From Chitinophagaceae bacterium (GTDB lineage Bacteria; Bacteroidota; Bacteroidia; Chitinophagales; Chitinophagaceae): 7,564 nt of DNA. Below, piece by piece: positions 1 through 5,905 of the stretch. Position 1 is the first letter of the stretch. Each line of letters starts with the position of its first letter. The notes under the pieces were generated by a model. The model searched no databases. It was given only the letters and a program-made list of their open reading frames with translations, and was not told the origin of the DNA. Made by a program: the position numbers and the translations under genes. The DNA lies in the NCBI GenBank assembly GCA_016787105.1, contig JAEUVI010000522.1:1-7564 (forward strand), given 5' to 3'.

Positions 1-216
1 ATCATGTCATTAAAAGCGAATTATGATGAAACTGCTATCGTCATTGCAATACTCATTAATCTTATAATTGTATTTATTGTGTTAAAATCACTGAATGCTA
101 TTGCACGCCTGCTGGGTCCTGCCGGATTGATTGCTGTAAGAAAATTTTTTGGCGTAATATTGCTCGCTATTGCGGTAAAGATCTTTGCAACAAATGCACA
201 TGGATTGATTAAATGA
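1..216 (+). CDS. MarC family integral membrane protein, 3' end only
   Basis: The frame is already open at base 1, so the gene starts upstream of the window. The 71 visible codons end at TGA 214-216. The peptide has two hydrophobic stretches, roughly visible residues 11-30 and 46-62, separated by a short loop containing LLGPAG. The tail with RKFFGVILLAIAVKIFATN matches my recollection of the last two membrane helices of MarC (UPF0056) proteins, which are inner-membrane proteins of about 200 residues with six predicted helices. MarC was once linked to multiple antibiotic resistance, but that role was later withdrawn and its function is unknown. An ATG at 4-6 exists but would give only a fragment, so it is unlikely to be the start. 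A tRNA gene follows 54 nt downstream on the same strand and could share the transcript. The family call is fairly secure, though only a third of the protein is visible. Confidence 0.75.
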   Translation: MMSLKANYDETAIVIAILINLIIVFIVLKSLNAIARLLGPAGLIAVRKFFGVILLAIAVKIFATNAHGLIK

Positions 217-235
217 TTTGAGATTTGCGGAAAAT

Positions 236-1840
236 CTACATCCTAAAATCAAAAAACTTGCAATTAGCCTGGCCTCGTAGTACAATGGATAGTATAAGAG
301 TTTCCGAAGCTCCAGATACAGGTTCGATTCCTGTCGAGGCTACTCCTCCTTTTTTATGTTTTTTTGAAATAAGATGATGCAGCTGAAAATAGCAAAATCT
401 TATCCGTGTACGATAGACCGCAAAGTGAACAAGTAAATTTCGGATAGCATAATCAGCAAGTATCGTATTTGCCAATGGTAAATAAATCTTAAAGGAAGTT
501 TTATATCCCCGAACAGATTCTACAGATATAGAGCCTTTATGTAGTTTAATAATCCTGTCGGCGAGTGATAATCCTAATCCAAAACCTTTACTTCCGGTGA
601 GACTCTCTGTAGCACGATAGAAGGGTTGAAAAATTTTATCTATTTCTTCCTTAGGTATGCCGCTTCCTTTATTAATTATCGAAATAATAATCTGGCTATT
701 TATTTCTAATTGGATAATAGCTTTATGATTGTCAGAATATTTACACGCATTCAAAACTATATTCTTTATGGCTGTTGAAAGCAATGGTTCATTTCCATAA
801 ACCATAAGGTTCTCCTCATTATCAGGCAGGTTTCCAAATTCAATAGCTACTGAATACGACTCGTTCATCCTGGCAATTGCCGATGGTAATTCCATGATAA
901 TTTCGTCTATGCGGATCAAGGTAATCTCAAGTCCGCTGGCACTACCGGATGCTTTGGCAAACTCAAGTAAAGTTTGAGTGAGCTTGTTCATATGCTGAAC
1001 ATCCATATAAACCGACTGCATTACTTTCCTGTATTCATCAGCCTCTCTTTCTCTCTGTAAAGAGATTTCCAACTGGCTAGAAACAGAAGTTAACGGTGTA
1101 GATAATTCATGTGAGGCATTTGCAATAAAACGGCTCTGTAATTCAAAACTATCCTGCAACCTGTTTAATAACTGGTTGAGCGTATTAGCAAGATAATACC
1201 ATTCATCCTTGGAAACACCTGTATCAATCCTTCTTGCCAGGCTTTGAGCTGATATCTCCTGAATATCCGCTGTTATTTTCTTTATTGGTCGTAACAAACG
1301 GGTTGAAAAAACATATCCAATTACAAATACAAGAAGAATGCTGATCAAAAAACACAATAAAAGGATATCGAGCAAATGCTTTAAATCCTGCTTGCCTTCG
1401 GTGTCTTCTCCTGCTGAAATAACAACCATTCCATTAGGTGATCCGGTGTATGAATAAATGATTGTCTCTTTCCCTCCCAGTTCGAGAAATAAGGATCCTT
1501 TTTTACGTGCATTGCCAAGTAGTGCCCGATCAATTATCAGTGTGTCTCCCGGAACGTCTGAATAACTGTAGATCTTTCTGTCATTTTGATCAAACGCCTC
1601 AATCGTCTTCCTTCGTAATGAAATTGTAGTTAGTGAATCTATTTTTCGTACAAGCTGTTGATCAAAAACTTCTTTTTGTTCCAGGAACCTGGCAGTAGTT
1701 TTAGATCGGTTTATCAATCTCGTTTTGATTGTATTTAACCTGGCAGAATAAGAAAAATAGTAAATACTACTGCAGAGAACCCCGACAATCACAACCGACA
1801 GGATAGCAAATAATATTGTAATGCGCAGTCTTACCGGCAT
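236..1840 (-). CDS. HAMP-domain sensor histidine kinase with anomalous C-terminal extension
   Basis: This is an inner-membrane sensor kinase expected to autophosphorylate and pass phosphate to the adjacent regulator. Of its 534 residues, 7-29 form a membrane helix, about 30-155 an extracytoplasmic sensor region and 156-178 a second helix, followed by HAMP (about 179-232). The HisKA domain has the H-box ANASHELSTPLT with phosphoacceptor His244. The ATPase domain (about 340-456) has an N-box with Asn360 and Asn364, a G1 box NKGSGI (390-395), an F box FQPFYR and a G2 box GSKGFGLGLS. The usual G1 Asp is Asn390. A normal kinase would end near KIYLPL (451-456, base 473). Here the frame stays open for 78 more codons to the TAG at 236-238, and residues about 500-524 are the antisense of tRNA-Arg. 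The start ATG lies 2 nt after the regulator's stop, so the two are surely co-transcribed and probably translationally coupled. The signal is unknown. Confidence 0.9.
   Translation of the reverse strand: MPVRLRITILFAILSVVIVGVLCSSIYYFSYSARLNTIKTRLINRSKTTARFLEQKEVFDQQLVRKIDSLTTISLRRKTIEAFDQNDRKIYSYSDVPGDTLIIDRALLGNARKKGSLFLELGGKETIIYSYTGSPNGMVVISAGEDTEGKQDLKHLLDILLLCFLISILLVFVIGYVFSTRLLRPIKKITADIQEISAQSLARRIDTGVSKDEWYYLANTLNQLLNRLQDSFELQSRFIANASHELSTPLTSVSSQLEISLQREREADEYRKVMQSVYMDVQHMNKLTQTLLEFAKASGSASGLEITLIRIDEIIMELPSAIARMNESYSVAIEFGNLPDNEENLMVYGNEPLLSTAIKNIVLNACKYSDNHKAIIQLEINSQIIISIINKGSGIPKEEIDKIFQPFYRATESLTGSKGFGLGLSLADRIIKLHKGSISVESVRGYKTSFKIYLPLANTILADYAIRNLLVHFAVYRTRIRFCYFQLHHLISKKHKKGGVASTGIEPVSGASETLILSIVLRGQANCKFFDFRM
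271..342 (+). tRNA. tRNA-Arg, anticodon CCG (reads CGG)
   Basis: A full cloverleaf can be drawn over 72 nt. The acceptor stem is 271-277 with 335-341, T8 A9 follow, and the D stem is 280-283 with 292-295. The anticodon stem is 297-301 with 309-313, around the loop TTCCGAA (302-308) with anticodon CCG at 304-306. The variable loop has 4 nt, and the T arm is 318-322 with 330-334 around TTCGATT. The discriminator is A342, and no CCA is encoded. Two pairs are irregular: the first acceptor pair is G-U (271-341) and the outermost anticodon-stem pair is A-C (297-313). T-rich DNA just downstream (351-366) may help end transcription, but no GC-rich hairpin is seen. The minus strand of the whole gene is an open part of the neighbouring histidine kinase frame. 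Confidence 0.93.
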
Positions 1841-1842
1841 AT

Positions 1843-2535
1843 CTAATTATTATCTCTTAAAACATAGCCCATACCAATCTGCGTATGAATAAGCTTTTGC
1901 GGGAAAGGCTTGTCAATCTTATTCCGCAGGTAATTTATATATACATCAATAACGTTTGTATTGGTGTCAAAGTCTATATCCCATACATTTACTGAAATGT
2001 CTGCCCTTGACACCACCCTGTTCCTGTTTCTTAATAAATACTCCAGAAGTTGGAATTCCTTTGAAGTAAGATTGATTATTTTATTACCACGCGTTACCCT
2101 TTTACTGTCCAAATTCATTTCCAGGTCCGCTGCCTTAAGCGTATTGGCTACTCCTGTTTCCGGTAAATTGGCCCTTTTAACCAATACTTTTATTTTCATC
2201 AACAGTTCTTTAAACTCGAATGGCTTGGCAACATAATCGTCTGCACCCATTTCATACCCTTCCAACTTATAGTTAATTGAGTTTAATGCTGTCAGCATAA
2301 TTATAGGCACCTGCTCATTCTTCAACCGGATTGACTTGCAAAGATCAAAGCCATTTATATCGGGGAGGTTTAAATCCAAAAGAATAAGATGGTAGAACTG
2401 GTTTGAAAAAAACTTCAAAGCTTCCTCTCCATTATATGCGGTTTCTGCCCTAAAACCATTTTCAATAAGACCGTACTTCAGTGTATCGGCTATCTTCAGT
2501 TCATCTTCTACTATCAATATTCGGGTATCGTCCAT
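1843..2535 (-). CDS. OmpR/PhoB-family response regulator
   Basis: This 230-residue cytoplasmic transcription factor has the length and layout usual for the family. The receiver domain (about 4-118) shows the acidic pocket E10 D11, phosphoacceptor Asp54 within LLDLNLPD, Thr82 in MLTA and Lys104 in AKPF. A linker of about 15 residues leads to a winged-helix DNA-binding domain (about 132-227) with the family's NLTSKEFQLLEYLL and the C-terminal GMGYVL wing strand. General similarity is to CusR/CopR-like regulators, but neither metal response nor another signal can be read from the sequence. It is the first gene of the pair, and the kinase follows 2 nt after its TAG. A sigma70-like promoter and a tandem-repeat operator candidate lie just upstream, so autoregulation is plausible. 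All key phosphorylation residues are intact. Confidence 0.95.
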   Translation of the reverse strand: MDDTRILIVEDELKIADTLKYGLIENGFRAETAYNGEEALKFFSNQFYHLILLDLNLPDINGFDLCKSIRLKNEQVPIIMLTALNSINYKLEGYEMGADDYVAKPFEFKELLMKIKVLVKRANLPETGVANTLKAADLEMNLDSKRVTRGNKIINLTSKEFQLLEYLLRNRNRVVSRADISVNVWDIDFDTNTNVIDVYINYLRNKIDKPFPQKLIHTQIGMGYVLRDNN

Positions 2536-2553
2536 AATTCAGTTTTTGCAAGT

Positions 2554-2583
2554 TATATACCTAACCCTGCTTTATAATGCCAA
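2554..2583 (-). promoter_or_regulatory. Candidate promoter of the regulator/kinase operon
   Basis: Read on the minus strand, TTGGCA (2583-2578) is followed after 18 nt by TATATA (2559-2554), resembling -35 and -10 elements. The start of transcription would fall near 2547, leaving a leader of about 12 nt. Bacteroidota primary sigma factors often use a different consensus (TTTG about 19 nt before TANNTTTG). That consensus is matched only partly here (TTTTGG upstream, TATATAACTTG downstream), so the assignment is tentative. Confidence 0.35.
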
Positions 2584-2589
2584 AATCAT

Positions 2590-2633
2590 TTTCTAATGTA
2601 TTTCTAATTTCATATTAATTAGTTTTTAATACC
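2590..2633. promoter_or_regulatory. Four tandem 11-bp repeats, candidate OmpR/PhoB-type operator
   Basis: Four consecutive 11-bp units start at 2590, 2601, 2612 and 2623: TTTCTAATGTA, TTTCTAATTTC, ATATTAATTAG and TTTTTAATACC. TAAT recurs at 2594, 2605, 2616 and 2627, exactly 11 bp apart. Units 1, 2 and 4 share TTTnTAAT, and unit 3 is weaker. Direct repeats with an 11-bp period are the known binding layout of PhoB/OmpR-family dimers, and such a regulator is encoded next door. The array begins 6 bp upstream of the regulator's candidate -35 and ends 18 bp before the stress-protein start codon. It could therefore serve both divergent units. Activation or repression cannot be decided from sequence, and AT-rich chance similarity remains possible. 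Confidence 0.5.
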
Positions 2634-2651
2634 CTGTAGCTAACTTGGAGC

Positions 2652-3509
2652 ATGCACCAATATTTTAACAGCATTCTGATACCAGTCGATTTATCGATAA
2701 ATACTGAACTGGCTGTCAAAAAAGGGCTTGAGTTAGCGGATAAAGATACCGCAATTCATTTATTACATGTTCAGAGCAATGATTTCTCATTCTTGTCTAA
2801 AAAATTAAAAGAAATAATTCATTTCAATAAACACAGGTTACAGGTAAATACAGAGAAATGCTTACATGAATGGAAAATCTCGATAGAAGATAGCTTTCCT
2901 CTCAGAGCCTTTACATGGAATATTAGTGCTGACTCTATACAAGATGCTATAATAAAAAAGTCAATGCAATTGAATGTTGATCTTATTATAATTGGCAAGC
3001 ATAGCAGTCACAATTGGTTTCCGTTTTTAAATACTGTTAATCCAAGCCAGTTAGCCCAAAGTACGGGCATACCCGTATTGACTGCGAAACCCGGTTCATT
3101 GCATAACAAAGTAAAGAAAGTTGTTGTACCGGTTTCTGCAAAGTCAGTATATGATAAAATGGAAATTATCGTTGCCTTAAGCAAGAAATTCCCAATAAGG
3201 GTTTATCTCGCTTCTATGATGGGCAGCCGTAATGAGCCGATCGGTTTTTATGCTTCCTCCTTGTTAGAATTATATAGATGGGTAAAAACAACTATCAGGT
3301 GCCCTGTTGAATACACAGTACTAAAAGGCGGCAATAAAGCGAAGGCAATTCTAAATTATGCCGAAAAAATTAATGCTGACATTTTGGTACTGTACCCTGA
3401 AAGCGAAACAAAAATAGGCTGGATGAATAGCGAAATCTCTGACGTTTTACCTTCTTCAACAAAAGTTGAAGTGCTTACCATCCAGCCTTTACATTCTTTG
3501 GCTATTTAA
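2652..3509 (+). CDS. Universal stress protein with two tandem UspA-like domains
   Basis: This 285-residue protein has no signal peptide or membrane segment and should be cytoplasmic. Domain 1 (about 5-146) begins with the UspA-like strand SILIPVDLS, including Asp13. It has HLLHVQ as the next strand, LIIIGKHS (111-118) and the closing GIPVLTAKP. Domain 2 (about 154-278) has KVVVPVSA, then AKAILNYAEKINADILVLYPE and closes with VEVLTIQP. Two-domain UspA proteins of about 280 residues are common in Bacteroidota. The ATP-binding signature of the ATP-type family, G-2x-G-9x-G-S/T, is not preserved after Gly115. Domain 2 also lacks the early Asp. It is therefore more likely a UspA-like or regulatory form than a good ATP binder. 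It is divergent from the two-component genes and lies 14 nt ahead of the TPR gene. GGAG lies only 2 nt before the ATG, too close to be a normal ribosome site. Confidence 0.85.
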   Translation: MHQYFNSILIPVDLSINTELAVKKGLELADKDTAIHLLHVQSNDFSFLSKKLKEIIHFNKHRLQVNTEKCLHEWKISIEDSFPLRAFTWNISADSIQDAIIKKSMQLNVDLIIIGKHSSHNWFPFLNTVNPSQLAQSTGIPVLTAKPGSLHNKVKKVVVPVSAKSVYDKMEIIVALSKKFPIRVYLASMMGSRNEPIGFYASSLLELYRWVKTTIRCPVEYTVLKGGNKAKAILNYAEKINADILVLYPESETKIGWMNSEISDVLPSSTKVEVLTIQPLHSLAI

Positions 3510-3523
3510 AAAAAAATCAAATC

Positions 3524-5173
3524 ATGAAGTTAATTTTTACAGTAATACTGGGGTTCATCACTTACCTGGGAAACAGTCAATCAATCGAACAAGGGAAAAA
3601 AGAGCTGTACTATGATCGTTTAGCGTCTGCTAAGCAAACTTTTCAGCAGGTTATTCAGCAGTACCCGGAGAACGGAGAAGCGTGGTTTAATCTTGCGAAG
3701 GTGTACGTTATGCTCGATCAACTGCAACAGGCAAGCGACACGTTGCAGGCAGCACCTGAGGCTGCAAGAAAAGATCCATTTTTTAAAGTCGCAGAAGGGA
3801 TAAGTTTTGTTCAAAAAAATTCCAAGGATCAAGCTGCGGTTTATTTTGATGATATCATGAGTATGATGAAAAAGAGAAATGAGAACCTCGCAGCAGCAAT
3901 TGCATGGGTACAGATCAATATGCCTGGCGGAAACCCGGAATATGCAATAAACATTTTAAACAAAGCAATCAAAAAAAGCAAACACAATCCCGAGTTATAT
4001 GTACTTCTCGGTGACGCCTGGCGGAAACGTACCGACGGAACAGAAGCATTCAAGGCCTATCAAAATGCAATTAATAAAGACAAAAACTATGCTGTAGCCT
4101 ATTACCGTATTGGCCAGATTTTTCTTTCCCAAAAGAATAAAGAAGTCTATTCAGATTATTTCAGAAAAGCAGTAGCCGCTGATCCTGAATATTCACCGGC
4201 ATGGTACAAACTTTATGTTTATGAATTTAGCCGCAATCCTGCAAAATCACTGGAATACTATACAAAATACACCCAGAATGCAGATCAGACAATCCAGATG
4301 GAATATGATATAATCGACCTTTACTATCTGAATCAAGAATACAATAAGGCTATTGATAAAGCGAATGCCTTAATCAGCGCTGAACAGAAAAATACAAAGC
4401 CACGCATTTACAAATTAATCGCATATAGTTATGCAGGAAAGAATGATACGAGTGCCGCATTAACTGCAATGAAACAGTATTTTGCCAACGAACAGGATAG
4501 TAATATCATTGCCAAAGACTATGAAGCGATGAGTGCTTACTATCTATCGTTACCTGATCAGGATTCTTTAGCAGCCGATTACCTGGCAAAAGCAGCCGCA
4601 CTGGAACAAGACTCTGCCGCACGATTCGATGACTATAAGAAACTGGCAGATATGGCAAAGGCTAAAAAGGATTATGAAGCACAGGCAAAATGGCTTGAAA
4701 AATTTTGTGAAGGCAATCCTGCTGCTTCAAATCTCGATTTGTTTTATTGGGGCATCGCAAATTATAGAATTGAAAACTACCTCAAAGCAGACACAGTTTT
4801 CGGTATTTACAGCGAAAAGTATCCTGATCAAAGTTTTGGCTATTACTGGCAAGCGAAGAGTAAGGCCCTACAGGATACCAATATGTCTGCCGGGCTTGCT
4901 GTACCAGTGTATGAAAAGTTAATAGAAGTCCTGGATAAAAATCCGGATGATGAAAATTATAAAAAATGGATTTCTGAAGCATATAGCTATCTCGCTGCTT
5001 ATGCTGCTAATACACAGAAAGACTATGTACAAGCTATTAGTTATTTTGAAAAGGTATTAACCATTGACCCGGAAAATGCAATGGCTAAAAAATATATTGA
5101 TATACTGGACAGGCAAGTTAAGAAAGCTTCAAATACTGATAACAGTTCAATACAAGAAACAAATTCAGAATAG
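3524..5173 (+). CDS. Exported tetratricopeptide-repeat protein
   Basis: This 549-residue protein begins with a likely type I signal peptide: Lys2, a hydrophobic core at about 3-16, and a probable cleavage near 18-20 (GNSQS). A periplasmic or envelope location is expected. Nearly all the rest is predicted alpha-helical repeats. Clear TPR-like units lie at about 20-50 (EQGKKELYYDRLASAKQTF), 52-84, 157-187, 191-221, 225-252 and 500-532 (YVQAISYFEKVLTIDPENA). Weaker repeats fill 258-480. There is no enzymatic domain, and the last 15 or so residues are polar and probably disordered. TPR arrays bind partner proteins, but the partner here is unknown. The gap to the stress-protein stop is 14 nt with no terminator, so the pair should be one operon. 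No good Shine-Dalgarno site is visible in the A-rich gap, as is common in this phylum. Confidence 0.85.
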   Translation: MKLIFTVILGFITYLGNSQSIEQGKKELYYDRLASAKQTFQQVIQQYPENGEAWFNLAKVYVMLDQLQQASDTLQAAPEAARKDPFFKVAEGISFVQKNSKDQAAVYFDDIMSMMKKRNENLAAAIAWVQINMPGGNPEYAINILNKAIKKSKHNPELYVLLGDAWRKRTDGTEAFKAYQNAINKDKNYAVAYYRIGQIFLSQKNKEVYSDYFRKAVAADPEYSPAWYKLYVYEFSRNPAKSLEYYTKYTQNADQTIQMEYDIIDLYYLNQEYNKAIDKANALISAEQKNTKPRIYKLIAYSYAGKNDTSAALTAMKQYFANEQDSNIIAKDYEAMSAYYLSLPDQDSLAADYLAKAAALEQDSAARFDDYKKLADMAKAKKDYEAQAKWLEKFCEGNPAASNLDLFYWGIANYRIENYLKADTVFGIYSEKYPDQSFGYYWQAKSKALQDTNMSAGLAVPVYEKLIEVLDKNPDDENYKKWISEAYSYLAAYAANTQKDYVQAISYFEKVLTIDPENAMAKKYIDILDRQVKKASNTDNSSIQETNSE

Positions 5174-5298
5174 TATCCTGGTGATTTTACACTACTCTTG
5201 TTAATCCGGACCCTTTGCAACTGTATCAATAATGGTTTTGCTTAAATAGGCTTTTGCTTTTAATACCGGGGATTACCTCAATTTTTATAATCGTAGGG

Positions 5299-5339
5299 AA
5301 GCTCTCTGCAAAGATCCGGTTAAAAGCCGAAAAGAGCTT
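5299..5339. repeat. Nested inverted repeat, possible RNA hairpin
   Basis: AAGCTCT (5299-5305) is complementary to AGAGCTT (5333-5339), giving 7 bp. Inside it CGG (5317-5319) can pair with CCG (5327-5329) around a short A-rich loop. There is no T-run after it on the plus strand, so it does not look like a standard terminator. It could be a structured part of an untranslated leader or a chance pairing. Confidence 0.3.
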
Positions 5340-5456
5340 GTAACTGAACTTATTTAAACTGAAGGAGTACTTCTATACAAGAGTAAATTTTTTCAGCACT
5401 GATATTTTGGTCTCTTTACGACCTGCTATACAGTAAACTCTAATCATTTTGCTGGG

Positions 5457-5512
5457 CGTCGAATATGGCAAAGTTTCTCAAAAAAACAGTTACTTTACAT
5501 TCTTATTCGACG
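5457..5512. repeat. 9-bp inverted repeat just upstream of the DUF3606 start
   Basis: CGTCGAATA (5457-5465) is perfectly complementary to TATTCGACG (5504-5512) across a 38-nt spacer. A second 5-bp pairing lies inside the spacer, AAAGT (5470-5474) with ACTTT (5492-5496). The right arm ends 9 nt before the ATG at 5522. As RNA this would fold a stem immediately before the start codon, and as DNA the arms could be paired binding sites. The arms are richer in G and C than the surroundings, which makes chance less likely. Confidence 0.4.
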
Positions 5513-5521
5513 AACTAATTC

Positions 5522-5719
5522 ATGGCGACATATCAGCATAGCAATGATTTTACCGTTAAAAAGCCAAAAGACCTGACAAAAGTGAACATTAATAATTTTG
5601 GTGAGTTGCTTTGGTGGTCTTACAATTTTGGGATCAGCCCTGAGAAGTTGATTGCTATTATCCAAATAACCGGTGATAATGTGAAGGATGTAAAGAAACA
5701 GCTCTCACAATCTTCTTAA
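5522..5719 (+). CDS. Small DUF3606 domain protein
   Basis: This 65-residue soluble protein has no signal peptide. After a polar N-terminal tail, residues about 14-62 fit the DUF3606 pattern: KPKDLTKVNINNFGELLWWSYNFGISPEKL, then an I-x-x-TG-x-NV-x-x-VKKQL ending. In known members the pattern is roughly D-x-x-R/K-INV, then a W-containing helix, FGVS-x-x-x-L and VG-x-x-V-x-x-VRxxL. The match is my recognition by eye. The family has no established function. Its members are short stand-alone proteins made of a few helices. The gene appears to be transcribed alone: a 348-bp gap precedes it and a strong hairpin follows 136 nt after its stop. The inverted repeat before its ATG may regulate it. Confidence 0.75.
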   Translation: MATYQHSNDFTVKKPKDLTKVNINNFGELLWWSYNFGISPEKLIAIIQITGDNVKDVKKQLSQSS

Positions 5720-5855
5720 GCAGAGAGAATAAAACTAATCCTGATACCAGAAGTTAATCAAAAATCGGATAATCGTACCTTATTAGAAACCTCCGGGGAA
5801 ATTTTGCTGAAAATATTTATTTCTCGATATGCCGTAAAAACCTTGAGTTATACTA

Positions 5856-5898
5856 AAATTTTAAAGAATGAGACGATGGGCCTCATTCTTTAAAATTT
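5856..5898. terminator. Bidirectional terminator between convergent genes
   Basis: The arms AAATTTTAAAGAATGAG (5856-5872) and CTCATTCTTTAAAATTT (5882-5898) form a perfect 17-bp stem with a 9-nt loop. A/T-rich outer ends supply U-rich RNA in both directions. It sits between the DUF3606 stop (5719) and the stop of the oppositely oriented channel gene (5906), only 7 nt from the latter. This is the expected place for a shared terminator. Confidence 0.8.
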
Positions 5899-5905
5899 CA
5901 CCTCA

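Larger units (their letters stand above)
5174..5521. other. Non-coding gap between the TPR and DUF3606 genes
   Basis: No convincing reading frame is seen on either strand over 348 bp, and there is no obvious terminator right after the TPR stop. Two inverted repeats stand out, at 5299-5339 and 5457-5512, and are listed separately. The region should contain the promoter of the small downstream gene, but I cannot pick out a convincing -35/-10 or Bacteroidota-type TANNTTTG element. Confidence 0.6.

Noticed and set aside
88..285. Minus-strand frame of 65 codons
   Set aside because: It is the complement of the marC 3' end and the 5' part of the tRNA, with no coding character of its own.
1961..2236. 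Plus-strand frame of 91 codons
   Set aside because: It lies wholly inside the response regulator gene on the opposite strand, whose conserved motifs are unmistakable.
2646..2649. GGAG as a ribosome binding site for the stress-protein gene
   Set aside because: Only 2 nt separate it from the ATG, too short for a functional Shine-Dalgarno site. No later in-frame start fits better, because the first UspA strand begins at residue 5.
4629..4922. Plus-strand frame of 97 codons inside the TPR gene
   Set aside because: It is a shifted frame of a gene with clear repeat motifs. The composition is unlike a real protein, and there is no sign of a programmed frameshift.
5230..5262. Short repeated GCTTTTGC-like tracts suggesting a repeat element
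   Set aside because: Only two imperfect copies are visible in AT-rich DNA, with no flanking structure, so this is most simply chance.
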